Of a stretch of DNA of 56,562 bases, positions 10,948 to 19,775 are shown one piece after another. Position 1 is the first letter of the stretch, and each line of letters opens with the position of its first letter. This DNA is from Planctomycetaceae bacterium. GTDB lineage: Bacteria > Planctomycetota > Planctomycetia > Pirellulales > Pirellulaceae. Under the pieces are notes generated by a model. It ran no database searches and was not told the DNA's origin. It worked only from the letters and a program-made list of their open reading frames with translations. The stretch covers positions 1 through 56,562 of the forward strand of contig JAHEBQ010000041.1 in the NCBI GenBank assembly GCA_024642205.1. The letters are read 5' to 3'. The translations under genes were made by a program, and so were the position numbers.

Positions 10948-13812
10948 TTACCTCACAAACAGGAATTCATTGGCGTTCAACAACGCGCGACAAAACGCCG
11001 CCAGACCATACTGGTTTGCCAGTTCACAGGCGTCTTTCATTTCCAGGTCGTTGGGCGACCGCGAAAACGCCAGGTCATAGGCCCGCAGGATCTGCGACTC
11101 GGTATCCTCGCCGGCTTCGGCTGCCAATCGATCCGCAAGAAATCCCGCCTGTTCGATGACGAACTGGCTGTTGAGCATGTTTAGCGCTTGAAGCGCTGTC
11201 GTTGACTGATTCCGGTTGGGAATGGCCTGGCCGCCGTCAGGACAGTCGAAAACGCCGAACACTTCATCCTGTTCCTGGCGAATCTTCGTCATGTAGATCA
11301 TCCGCCGAAATTGCTCCGGACCGAACTCTTCCAGCGGAAAATAGTGGTGGACATTTTCGCGATCAATTTTGAACAATAAAAATCCCGGTCCTCCCGCCTT
11401 CGAATTCAGTTTGCCGGTCAGCTGCAACACGCAATCCCGAATTGCTTCGGCCTCCAACCGTCTCAGCGGGAATCGCCACAGCCATTTGCAATCGGCGTCT
11501 TTCGACAGCGCCTCCGTCCGCGGTCGACTCGATTGCTGGTAGGTGCTGGATGAGAGGATCTCGCGATGAAGCCATTTCAGGGACCAATGGTGTTCGATGA
11601 AGCGCTCGGTCAACCAATCCAGCAGCTCGGGGTGAGTCGGAGCTGCTCCGTTTTTCCCGAAATCGCTGGGAGTGGAGACAATCCCACGACCAAAATGATA
11701 ATGCCAAACCCGGTTGACGATCACACGGGCGGTCAGCGGATTGTCGTCCGATGCGATCCATTGAGCCAGTTTCAACCGCCTGTTCTGTTCGGGCTCATCT
11801 GGTTGTAACCCCAGTGTACCCAATACCGTCAAGATGTCGGGCACGACCTCCTCCTTCGGCGACAGCGGGTCACCCCGGTAAAGTCGCCTCGTCACCGGGG
11901 GTGTCTTGAACTTGCCAATGTAGCCGACGGGTATGGACTTCTGGAAATTGGAAATTGACTCCCGCAGTTGTTTGATCGTTTGAACGAGTCTCGTCGCCTC
12001 GGCGGCGGCGTCTCCGGTCAGCCGACCGATGAACTCATCTTCGGATTCTCTGCCGTTGACCAGAAAAGGCAATCGCCGCCTGGAACCCGAGACTTCATGC
12101 CAGACTTTTTCGTCCGTGGAAACACTGATCGCATATCCGATCGCCAAACGATCGGCAAACGCCCCGTTTCGTTCACGTCCCCAGACGACTCGATTGATGT
12201 GGACAATCTCCGGAAATTCGAGCTGAACCCAGCCGCTTCCCTGGGTATTGGAGATCCAGCTGAAATCGTTTCCGACTTTACCGTCGTTGATGTGTTCCAG
12301 TTTATGCTTGGTGTTGTTCGGGTAGTCACCCGAGGATTTGACGCTGCAACCCAGGGAAGCCAACGCGACATTGATGTCCTCCGTCGAGTAGACTTCCAGC
12401 TCGTCGATGCAGGGTTCTGACTGATTGGTCTGGTGGATCGTAAATCGCAAGAATCTCGCTTCCACCGTTTCAAACGAATCCGTATTCAGTTTTGCGTTCA
12501 CCGTGGGTAACAACCCGGTTGTTGTTTCCGCGACTGGAAACGCCGTTCGCATTTCAGCCAGTCGGTTTTCCTGTGCTTCTAATTTCGATTCTGTTTCAGC
12601 CAATGACTCAAGCACCCCCGCCGGAATTTGGCTGGTCAATTGCCGCTCACCGTGCTCGACGCCGGCAAATACTGCTTGCAGGGAGTAATAATCGCTTTGC
12701 AGAATTGGGTCAAACTTGTGATTGTGACAACGGGCGCAACCGACTGTCAGCCCCAGGAACGCAGTACTGGTCGTGTTTACGTAGTCCGCCAATTCGTCTT
12801 CTCGCTGCATCAGCGTCAAATTGATATCGGGGCTTTTGACGATGTCGTAAGCGCCACCCACCAGGAAACCCGTTGCTTCATCGACGCCAACCGCGTCTCC
12901 TGCTAATTGCTCAACGACAAAATCCCGATACGGTTTGTCACGGTTCAGTGATTCAATCACGTAATCGCGATAGAAGTAGGCGTTGGCTCGATCACGATTG
13001 ACTTCGTATCCCGTCGATTCGCCAAACCGGGCGACATCCAGCCAGTGTCTCGCCCATCGTTCTCCGTAATGATCGCTTTCCAGAACCTGACCGATCAGGT
13101 TGGAATAGGCGTTGTCGGAATCGTCGTTGACAAAGGCCCGTACCTGCTCGGGCGTCGGCAGAAGTCCATGCATGTCCAGATAGATTCGGCGGATGAACGA
13201 AACACGATCCGCAGGTTCAGATGGCCGTATGCCATTGAGTGCCAGTCGTGATGCAATGAATTGATCGATGCCGTTACGAAGCGGAAAGGATCCGGTCGTT
13301 TCAAGATCGACGACAGGAGGCGGATAGTCGACGACCGGTTGAAACGACCAATGATCCGTGGACATCGTTTTCCGGGTGGCGTCACCGGCCAGTTCGTCCG
13401 GCCAGTCGGCACCTTCGTTAATCCATCGACGAAGCGTGTCCACCTGATCTGTGCTAAGTGTCCCGCCAGCATCTGCGGGCGGCATGGTCAAATCCGCATC
13501 TTTCCCGCTGACATAACCAATCAACAAACTCTGCCTGCTGTCCCCTGGAACGATGGGCAGTTCGCCAAAATCACCCTGACCCAAGGCATGACTTTTGATG
13601 TCCAACCGAAAATTGCTTTCCTGTTTATCCGGCCCATGACAGGAGTAGCAATGGGCTGCAAAAATTGGCCGAACATCTCGCCCGTAGTCAACCGGTTGTT
13701 TTGGTTCAAGGCTGGCAGAGCCTGATTCCTGAGCAACCAGGAATTCAGAAAACGACGCTGCTAACATGAGAGATAGCATCGTGACACGTGTAATCTTCGT
13801 CCTGCCGTTCAT
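10948..13812 (-). CDS. PSCyt1-DUF1549-DUF1553 (PSD1) protein with discoidin-like insert
   Basis: 954 residues with a signal peptide (about 1-27). Planctomycete cytochrome C domain (about 40-138) with the haem motif C55YSCH59. DUF1549 (about 160-380) carries a second CxxCH-type site, CARCHNHKFDP. A coiled segment is followed by residues of roughly 440-580 that read as an F5/8 type C (discoidin)-like carbohydrate-binding module, with ARFLRFTIHQTNQSEPCIDELEV, a WISNT turn, and the GWVQLEFPEIVHINRVVWGRE strand pair. DUF1553 (about 690-930) closes the protein, ending LLNANEFLFVR. A typical PSD1 such as the one at 23411 is about 770 residues; the insert explains the extra length. It would be periplasmic and haem-binding. 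It forms a coupled pair with the DUF1501 gene. Confidence 0.93.
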   Translation of the reverse strand: MNGRTKITRVTMLSLMLAASFSEFLVAQESGSASLEPKQPVDYGRDVRPIFAAHCYSCHGPDKQESNFRLDIKSHALGQGDFGELPIVPGDSRQSLLIGYVSGKDADLTMPPADAGGTLSTDQVDTLRRWINEGADWPDELAGDATRKTMSTDHWSFQPVVDYPPPVVDLETTGSFPLRNGIDQFIASRLALNGIRPSEPADRVSFIRRIYLDMHGLLPTPEQVRAFVNDDSDNAYSNLIGQVLESDHYGERWARHWLDVARFGESTGYEVNRDRANAYFYRDYVIESLNRDKPYRDFVVEQLAGDAVGVDEATGFLVGGAYDIVKSPDINLTLMQREDELADYVNTTSTAFLGLTVGCARCHNHKFDPILQSDYYSLQAVFAGVEHGERQLTSQIPAGVLESLAETESKLEAQENRLAEMRTAFPVAETTTGLLPTVNAKLNTDSFETVEARFLRFTIHQTNQSEPCIDELEVYSTEDINVALASLGCSVKSSGDYPNNTKHKLEHINDGKVGNDFSWISNTQGSGWVQLEFPEIVHINRVVWGRERNGAFADRLAIGYAISVSTDEKVWHEVSGSRRRLPFLVNGRESEDEFIGRLTGDAAAEATRLVQTIKQLRESISNFQKSIPVGYIGKFKTPPVTRRLYRGDPLSPKEEVVPDILTVLGTLGLQPDEPEQNRRLKLAQWIASDDNPLTARVIVNRVWHYHFGRGIVSTPSDFGKNGAAPTHPELLDWLTERFIEHHWSLKWLHREILSSSTYQQSSRPRTEALSKDADCKWLWRFPLRRLEAEAIRDCVLQLTGKLNSKAGGPGFLLFKIDRENVHHYFPLEEFGPEQFRRMIYMTKIRQEQDEVFGVFDCPDGGQAIPNRNQSTTALQALNMLNSQFVIEQAGFLADRLAAEAGEDTESQILRAYDLAFSRSPNDLEMKDACELANQYGLAAFCRALLNANEFLFVR

Positions 13813-14115
13813 CGAAATTCCAATAGAACACTCCGCCTGATCTCAATAGAATAGCACGAATTACGACTGGCCAGTTGCAAAGTATCTTGCGTTTTCCTTG
13901 AATCCAATTGGCGGAAAAATCGGGCGATCGCAACAATTCCGGATCGCGGAGACGTTTCTGCTCCAGAGTTTGTGACCCGCTTCGTAATTGGCCAAAGCGC
14001 GCGACCATGGATTCCGATCGACATTTTCAGCCCGATGGAACGGCCTGCCCGTAACCGATTTGATAAGATGAAACAGCGGACAACAAGCACAAAGAAAATA
14101 CAACAGAGGAAACCC
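13813..14115. other. Intergenic region between divergent genes
   Basis: About 300 bases between the PSD1 gene (minus strand) and the BNR/YCF48-like gene (plus strand). Both promoters should lie here. I see no clear -35/-10 pair, hairpin or conserved RNA. Confidence 0.5.
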
Positions 14116-15228
14116 ATGAACTTCAGACGTTGGTGTGGACTGTTATTAGTATCTGCCTGTTCCCTGACTTCGGCGGGTCAGGAAAAGATCCAGACAGGCA
14201 AATCTTCGGTCGTTGCTGATTCCTGCTGGAAATTGATCGCTGTCGACACCAAGGCCAGTTTGCGCGGTTTGCATGTGCGTTCTGAACAAAACGTCTGGGC
14301 CAGTGGCACCGGTGGGACGATCATCAATACGATCGATGGTGGCCAAACCTGGCGTGTAACGACCGTTCCTGGAGCCGAGAAGCTGGACTTCCGGGATATT
14401 CATGCCATTGACGACGCAACGATCGTGGCTTTAACGTCCGGGACACCCGCGAGGATTTATCGTTCAATCGATGGCGGTTCGAGCTGGAAACTTGCCTATG
14501 AAAACGAAGACGAGCAGGTCTTTCTGGATTCGCTTTCGTTTTGGGATGACCAAACAGGAATCGTGATGGGAGATCCCATTGCCGGGAACCTGTTTCTGCT
14601 GCAGACTTCGGACGGTGGCCAATCATGGGGGAAACACAAACAGACCCCAACCACGTTGCCGGGAGAGGGCGGTTTTGCGGCCAGTGGAACCAACATGATC
14701 ACAATCGGCAAACAGAAAGTATGCATCGCACTTGGCGGTGACCAGCCGGAAAGTTCAAACAGGACCAGTCGCATCCTGATCTCGGAAAACGCGGGGAGCG
14801 ATTGGGTGGCAGCCGCAGTTCCGATGGAGCGAAACCCATCCGCCGGGATTTTCTCAATCTGCTTTGCCAACCCCCGTGACGGAATTGCCGTCGGTGGTGA
14901 CTACCAGCAGCCGAATAGCACACGGGATAACTATGCCGTCACCCATGATGGAGGAAAAACCTGGTCTACGCCCGATCCGCGGCAACCTCCCAGCGGGTAT
15001 CGCAGCTGTGTCGCAAAATGGGTTATGGGCCGCGAAATCAATTTCGTTTCCGTCGGCCCCAATGGAACTGATCTCTCGGCCGACCTCGGTGAACATTGGA
15101 ACCGAGTTTCCAACGAGGGCTTTCACTCGATCGATGTCAGTCCTGATGGAGAACACGGCTGGGCCACCGGATCGGACGGCCGCGTAGCGAAGTGGATGGG
15201 AATCGCGGAAGCCAAAACGGTCGATTGA
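14116..15228 (+). CDS. Secreted BNR/YCF48-like beta-propeller protein
   Basis: 370 residues from the ATG at 14116, chosen because AGAGGA lies just upstream and a signal peptide follows at once. An upstream ATG in frame at 13972 would add 48 charged residues and hide the signal. The VSAC sequence at 12-15 could be a lipobox, making it a lipoprotein. The mature part contains repeated BNR/Asp-box-like turns (DGGQTW, DGGSSW, DGGQSW, DGGKTW), typical of YCF48/photosystem II assembly factor-like propellers and sialidase-like repeats. In non-photosynthetic bacteria such proteins are secreted and of unknown role. It converges on the Gln/Gly-rich gene. Confidence 0.85.
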   Translation: MNFRRWCGLLLVSACSLTSAGQEKIQTGKSSVVADSCWKLIAVDTKASLRGLHVRSEQNVWASGTGGTIINTIDGGQTWRVTTVPGAEKLDFRDIHAIDDATIVALTSGTPARIYRSIDGGSSWKLAYENEDEQVFLDSLSFWDDQTGIVMGDPIAGNLFLLQTSDGGQSWGKHKQTPTTLPGEGGFAASGTNMITIGKQKVCIALGGDQPESSNRTSRILISENAGSDWVAAAVPMERNPSAGIFSICFANPRDGIAVGGDYQQPNSTRDNYAVTHDGGKTWSTPDPRQPPSGYRSCVAKWVMGREINFVSVGPNGTDLSADLGEHWNRVSNEGFHSIDVSPDGEHGWATGSDGRVAKWMGIAEAKTVD

Positions 15229-15243
15229 ACAGGCAAACAAGAC

Positions 15244-15268
15244 AAGCCAGGCCAACGAGGTCTGGCTT
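15244..15268. terminator. Possible bidirectional hairpin between convergent genes
   Basis: A 7-bp stem (aagccag / ctggctt) with an 11-base loop lies in the 74-base gap between the BNR-like gene and the Gln/Gly-rich gene. It has no T tract, so terminator function is uncertain. Confidence 0.3.
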
Positions 15269-15302
15269 ATCCGTATTGTCACCGTGCCATCATCTCAAAT
15301 GC

Positions 15303-16172
15303 CTAGGGACGGGCGCCGTTGCCGCGTTGTCCGCCACCCCGTTGATTTCCGCCGGGTCGACCACCGCCGCCTTGGGGGCCACCCCGTTGGCCGCGCAGGG
15401 CATCTGCAGGAATTTCAAACGGCTCGCCTTTCATTTTTTCAAATTCAGACTTTTGTTTGGCTGTGAGAACCGACATCATCTTGGATTCCGTTTCACCCCG
15501 AATTTCTGTCATTCTTTTTTGAATTGCTTCTCGATCGCCACTGTCGCGAAGTTTACTGAATTCTTCCATCGCAGCTTCTCTTGCTGACGCACTGGCTTCT
15601 TCCATTTCCGTTTTCTGTTTTGTCGAGATCCCCAGTTTCTTGGCAATCGCTTCATTCTGAAATGCTCCAGAACCGAGTGCTTGAACGTAGATTTCGTGAA
15701 GCCGGGCATATTGGTCATCGAGGAGTATTTTCTTCAGACCCTCATCTGCTTTTTTGTCGTTTTCGGCAGCTTGTTCCATTGCCTGGGCACGACGTTCGTC
15801 ACGCTGTTTCTGGATTTCCTCGTCGGTCAAGTCCTCGTTATTGCCGCCGCCCTGGCCACGCTGGCCCTGTTGACCGCGATCACCCCGCAATTCCTCCTGC
15901 AGGTCTTCAAGCTCTTTCACTTGGTCCTCCAACATGTCAATTTCTTTCTGGACAGCTTCGATGCCTGCCAGTGCGATGATGGAAATCGTACGCCCGCCGC
16001 CTCGTTGTTGTCCTCCCTGAGGTCCCCTTTGGCCGCCTCGGCCCTGCTGGCCCTGTGCACCACCACGTTGGCCCCGGTTACCCTGCTCCCCTTGATCCTG
16101 AGCCGAAGCGATCTGGCCCAGCAACATGACTGCCGCTACCAGAATCACGCAAAGTGTTGTGATTTTTTTCAT
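15303..16172 (-). CDS. Secreted Gln/Gly/Arg-rich protein with helical core
   Basis: 289 residues from the ATG at 16172, preceded by GAGGAC. The longer frame start at 16250 would bury the signal peptide (MKKITTLCVILVAAVMLLG...ASAQ). After cleavage a low-complexity region (about 25-60) is rich in QG, RGG and GGQ. A long charged helical region follows (about 60-255), containing LLDDQYARLHEIYVQALG and LTAKQKSEFEKMKGEPF. The tail is again RGG/GGQ-rich. The LxxxQ-type helices recall the periplasmic Spy/LTXXQ-type planctomycete proteins annotated as hypothetical. Function unknown; possibly a periplasmic chaperone-like or surface-associated protein. Confidence 0.8.
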   Translation of the reverse strand: MKKITTLCVILVAAVMLLGQIASAQDQGEQGNRGQRGGAQGQQGRGGQRGPQGGQQRGGGRTISIIALAGIEAVQKEIDMLEDQVKELEDLQEELRGDRGQQGQRGQGGGNNEDLTDEEIQKQRDERRAQAMEQAAENDKKADEGLKKILLDDQYARLHEIYVQALGSGAFQNEAIAKKLGISTKQKTEMEEASASAREAAMEEFSKLRDSGDREAIQKRMTEIRGETESKMMSVLTAKQKSEFEKMKGEPFEIPADALRGQRGGPQGGGGRPGGNQRGGGQRGNGARP

Positions 16173-16651
16173 TTTTGTCCTCGTAATGCTAAACCTGTTT
16201 GATTTTCTTGACCGGCATGGATGTAACCCTCGGCTTCCCCAAAAAAGCAACTTGTTTGCTTGAACCGGGAACCTCAGTCTAACCAGCGCAGTATCGACCT
16301 ATCCTGAACCATCCATGGGAGGCAATGTTTCCATGCAAATCCAAAAGTCGACAAAATCGTCAGAGGATTTTTTTAGATCGTGTTCGCCCGAACAGATCGA
16401 GACCAGAGTCGGGTCGTCGGAAGCCAAAAATGGGGACATTCTCGACGCCGCGGGGTCCGTTCCGCGACGTTTGAGGGAACCCCCTGGAAGGAACCCCCTG
16501 GAAGGAACCGCTTTGGAAGAAACCGCTTTGGAAGGAACCGCTTTGGAAAGACCGAATGCGGATCGGCAATCATTGGTGCCTCCAACCCAACAGGCCAGGC
16601 CGTTGAATGATTCCCGTCAAACAGACGTTGATCGCTGCTTCCAGGGTCCGC
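16173..16651. other. Intergenic region containing a minisatellite
   Basis: 479 bases between two minus-strand genes. Apart from the five-unit repeat at 16476-16548, I see no gene. An open frame at 16315-16692 is a by-product of the repeat and runs into the neighbouring gene. Confidence 0.5.
16476..16548. repeat. Minisatellite, five imperfect 14-15-base units
   Basis: Units start at 16476, 16490, 16504, 16519 and 16534. The first two read ggaaccccctggaa. The last three read g(g/a)aaccgctttggaa. A change from cccc to cgctt divides the array into two subtypes. Because 15 is a multiple of three, every frame through the later units gives five-residue repeats, but no supported gene covers it. Confidence 0.85.
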
Positions 16652-17638
16652 TCAATAGGGCTCGCCGACGTCAAAAGCGTTTTTCACCGTGATCCGGACT
16701 CGGAAACTGCCGATGTTGTTTTGCCAATGTTCGTTGTCGTTAATGACAAAATACAATCTGCCATTCCCCAATCCGGGTTTTTCCATGTGTTTTCCAACAA
16801 ACCAGCGCTCTCCGTCCGGTCCAACACGTCCCAGGATGCTCCCCCAACGAAAGCCCTCCTGAAGTTTTCGTTTTCCCTCAAGCGGTTCGAAAATACCATC
16901 GGGATCCGTCGACCACCCATCCTCGTCAAACGACAGTCGAACGTACCCCTCGGCGTCAGCCACCAAACTGGATTCTGGTGTTGCGATAATCCCGGTGTCC
17001 AAAAAACCAACGTAGGTGCAGTGGTGTAAAGCATGCAAATCAAATGTGCGACTGATCTCGTTTCGAAGAACCGCGATTCGACGAATATTTCTGGCTTCAA
17101 CCGACAGAAGTTCTCCATTCTCCTGTTTCAGGACGAACTTGGCTTTCAACAGGTTTCCACGAACGGATTTGCTGTCAGCCGTCCGAATCAATCCAAGAGA
17201 CCGATCCCTGGCATCTGAATGCCCCGGCATGATGCGCCCAAACAAACGATATCGGTAGTCCGGTTCTGTTGCTTCCGTATCAGGATAGGCTTTCAGTAGT
17301 GGCGTCAAAACGGGCAGTCCAATGTCCGTCAGTTTGGCCGCCGCAATTTCCGCCTCGGTTTGGACGGTATTTCCCAGGCGAGCCAGGTTCGCGTTGATCT
17401 CTTGTGACTCAAACTCCGTCGCGGAATAAGCAGTGTGAATCGACAAAACATCCTTCAGATTTACTGCCTGTGCTTTGCCACCGGATTCAAAATTGACCAA
17501 TCCACTTTCAACAACGCCCGAAACGACCTTGCCGTTGATTGTCTGTATCGAAACAGTTAATCCTCCATGATCCTGGGCACGTGAAGATGATCCCAACATG
17601 GTAAGAGCCAGAAGGCACAACAAAACTCGATTCGCCAT
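16652..17638 (-). CDS. Secreted protein with LecA-like C-terminal domain
   Basis: 328 residues with a signal peptide ending near ...SSSRAQ (20-22). The N-terminal part (25-240) has a small beta domain (VSIQTINGKVVSGVVESG) that reads like the start of planctomycete NPCBM-associated or SH3-like modules, then a mixed region without a recognised family. Residues of roughly 255-320 resemble the PA-I/LecA galactose-binding lectin fold: GSILGRVGPDGERWFVGK, then GRLYFVINDNEHWQNN and IGSFRVRI, where the DND-type loop contributes calcium and sugar contacts in LecA. The protein may be a cell-surface glycan-binding factor. The match is by motif only. Start supported by GGAAAGAA before the ATG. Confidence 0.75.
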   Translation of the reverse strand: MANRVLLCLLALTMLGSSSRAQDHGGLTVSIQTINGKVVSGVVESGLVNFESGGKAQAVNLKDVLSIHTAYSATEFESQEINANLARLGNTVQTEAEIAAAKLTDIGLPVLTPLLKAYPDTEATEPDYRYRLFGRIMPGHSDARDRSLGLIRTADSKSVRGNLLKAKFVLKQENGELLSVEARNIRRIAVLRNEISRTFDLHALHHCTYVGFLDTGIIATPESSLVADAEGYVRLSFDEDGWSTDPDGIFEPLEGKRKLQEGFRWGSILGRVGPDGERWFVGKHMEKPGLGNGRLYFVINDNEHWQNNIGSFRVRITVKNAFDVGEPY

Positions 17639-17797
17639 TCGATTTCTTTCCGTTTTTCACATTTCAATTTCCGGGACAGGTAACAACTTGATTCAGGCCG
17701 CAATTCAGGAAGGCGATGGGTTGCTGGTCCACATGTTCCAGCACAATTCGCATGAAGTTGCACTGCAACAACTCAACCCGTCATGAAATCCAGCTAA

Positions 17798-18712
17798 TCA
17801 ATGAATCTTGCCGCAGAAGTGACCTTGCTCCGTCGGAGCGATGTGATTGCAATTGCTGGACCCGCGTCGGGGCCACAAGTAGGGTGACAGGACTCCGTTT
17901 TGGCCACGAGCCGCCAGCATGCGTCGCTTTTCCGACTTGATCGTGATTCGCTGGCTTTGATTTCCTCCCAGGATGTTCAACTTTCTACCCCCGTTGATTT
18001 TCACGTTTCCGTTGGGCGCGTTGGGAAGATTCTTCGAGTCCCAAAGGAATGCCACGTGGGCTCCCTTGGCCCCATCTCCAACGACGGTCACGCATCCTTG
18101 GCGAGGTTCTTCGAGAGAATCGAATTTCCAGAGAGATTTTTGAACGAATGAATTGGCACCGGCACTACCTGTATGGCTGAAGCCGGCACGGTGCAGACAC
18201 CAATTAACGAATGCAGCGCACCAATCGGCTCGCGCTTCATTCCGGGGAATGACGCCGGGCTCCTTTACTTTTGCGCCGAAATAGGGCGACGCATAAAAGT
18301 ACTCTTCGTCACGGGACATATGAACTTCGGCCACTTTTTGCAACTTTTTCGACAGACCACTAATCGCAGAATCCCAGAGGTTTCTTTCGGCCTGGGCGAC
18401 TTGCAGCCATTTCGGGCCTCCACCAACCAATTGCAATGGCTCCTTGATCGATCCGGGTTTGGGTCCAATCCCGAGGACCGACTTCATTTTTCGCCAGGTA
18501 TTGGGGCCCAGCTTGCCGTCATCGGACAGCGCGGGTTTTTGCTTGGCCTGCCACGCGGCTACCGCCTGAGCGAACTGTTTTGCGTCAGGCGACATGAGGT
18601 TGAAACCGAGTGCTGACAACACCGGTTCGTAGTAGACCATCCAGCCGACACTCTTGGCCGAATCGTTATTGTACTTGATTGCCTTTTCCAGTTTTTGCCC
18701 AGACAGTGTCAT
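17798..18712 (-). CDS. Peptidoglycan-binding / CHAP-type (TIGR02594-like) hydrolase
   Basis: 304 residues. The ATG at 18712 is favoured because AGGAGA lies eight bases upstream; the frame stays open to 18856 without a better start. Residues of roughly 25-82 match a peptidoglycan-binding domain 1 pattern (LSDDGKLGPNTWRKMKSVL). Residues 160-250 have the NlpC/P60-CHAP-type layout of TIGR02594: catalytic C165 in ADWCAAFVNWCL and H219 in KGAHVAFLWD. There is no obvious N-terminal signal, so it may act in the cytoplasm or be released by a holin or secretion apparatus; an endolysin or an effector-like amidase is possible. No phage genes are adjacent. Confidence 0.82.
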   Translation of the reverse strand: MTLSGQKLEKAIKYNNDSAKSVGWMVYYEPVLSALGFNLMSPDAKQFAQAVAAWQAKQKPALSDDGKLGPNTWRKMKSVLGIGPKPGSIKEPLQLVGGGPKWLQVAQAERNLWDSAISGLSKKLQKVAEVHMSRDEEYFYASPYFGAKVKEPGVIPRNEARADWCAAFVNWCLHRAGFSHTGSAGANSFVQKSLWKFDSLEEPRQGCVTVVGDGAKGAHVAFLWDSKNLPNAPNGNVKINGGRKLNILGGNQSQRITIKSEKRRMLAARGQNGVLSPYLWPRRGSSNCNHIAPTEQGHFCGKIH

Positions 18713-19003
18713 GACGCCTTCTCCTGAACCGAGGGAACCATCAGGAATTCTAATCCCGTTGGGACTCGTTTGTAAGTTGCGCGCACCTCCCTTTTGACAT
18801 TTAGTTGCCAATCGGAGTCGTCTTGGAGATGTCGGTGATCGCCGCGGACATCGCAACCCGTCGTTTGCTGAAACCGACCAGGAATCGTCCCGAAATTGGG
18901 CAGTTCAGTTGCTTATCAAGTCAATTGCAGGATCTCATCACAAATTGAAGATCGGAATGTACTCAAACAGATCTCGACAACTGGCGCTGGCGGGGGTTCC
19001 GAC

Positions 19004-19657
19004 TTACACCGAAACCGGCCCCAAACGACAACGCCACCACAGCCAGAGAAACCGACCGAGTGTAAAAAAGCCCGCCGCCAATCCCGTAAACACGAATACC
19101 ATCGCGAACTCGGCGTTGACGAAGCGGCGCGTCACACCAAAGAAATTCATCAGTGAAAATGCGAACACGACGAAACCAATCTTTTCCCACCTATCCAGCC
19201 GCTGCACCGGGACCACCTCCGTCAACGGCGAGGTAGTCAGCATCGGACGAAAGCGGTGATAATCCCAGACACAGAGGTACGCAACCGCCAACAGCATCAA
19301 GCCGGTGACAATCGGAGTACCACCAAATTGAAGGCTGACCGTGATCACGAAGATGTTGACAATGATCGGTACGAATACTGCCGCTCCAAGGTGCGCAAAT
19401 CGAGGCACCAGCAGCAAAATTGCCGCGACGATCTGACTTAATCCGATGAATCTCCAGAACAGCCCGGTCTGGTACATTGCCTCAAAGAAGGCCCCGACCG
19501 GATTAGTCGTCCCCATGAGCGTGAACCGCTCACCCATCAACTTGACCATCCCGGTAGGCACAAATGCTGCAGCCAGCAGGATTCGTGTAAAAAGCGTGAA
19601 CCGGTAACAGAACGCGATTGATCGAATTCTGAGAAATGTGCGATCGATGAACTTCAT
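19004..19657 (-). CDS. DoxX-like membrane protein
   Basis: 217 residues from the ATG at 19657; a TTG start at 19696 would add 13 polar residues. Four or five transmembrane segments. The first carries the DoxX-like pattern (FTRILLAAAFVPTGMVKLMG), followed by FWRFIGLSQIVAAILLLVPR, and a C-terminal membrane pair around 160-205. DoxX-family proteins are inner-membrane proteins often linked to redox or lipid metabolism, but the role is not defined. It lies 118 bases downstream of a sulfatase gene on the same strand and may be the end of that transcript. Confidence 0.75.
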   Translation of the reverse strand: MKFIDRTFLRIRSIAFCYRFTLFTRILLAAAFVPTGMVKLMGERFTLMGTTNPVGAFFEAMYQTGLFWRFIGLSQIVAAILLLVPRFAHLGAAVFVPIIVNIFVITVSLQFGGTPIVTGLMLLAVAYLCVWDYHRFRPMLTTSPLTEVVPVQRLDRWEKIGFVVFAFSLMNFFGVTRRFVNAEFAMVFVFTGLAAGFFTLGRFLWLWWRCRLGPVSV

Positions 19658-19775
19658 GACCAGGCCCCCAGGTTCATTTGTCGTGTTCTCCTGCAAAGAT
19701 CAAACCAACAATCTGGAATCATGGCGGCGCACACGAGCCTGAGGTGAATTCACCAGCCGATCTCTTCCGAAACGC

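Noticed and set aside
13972..14115. Longer N-terminus for the BNR/YCF48-like protein
   Set aside because: The extra residues are charged and would hide the signal peptide; a ribosome site precedes the ATG at 14116.
16315..16692. Frame with five-residue repeats resembling pentapeptide-repeat proteins
   Set aside because: The periodicity comes from the 15-base minisatellite and appears in several frames on both strands; the frame also runs into the next gene.
18896..19259. Two overlapping plus-strand frames
   Set aside because: They mostly lie opposite the DoxX-like gene, whose membrane pattern is convincing.
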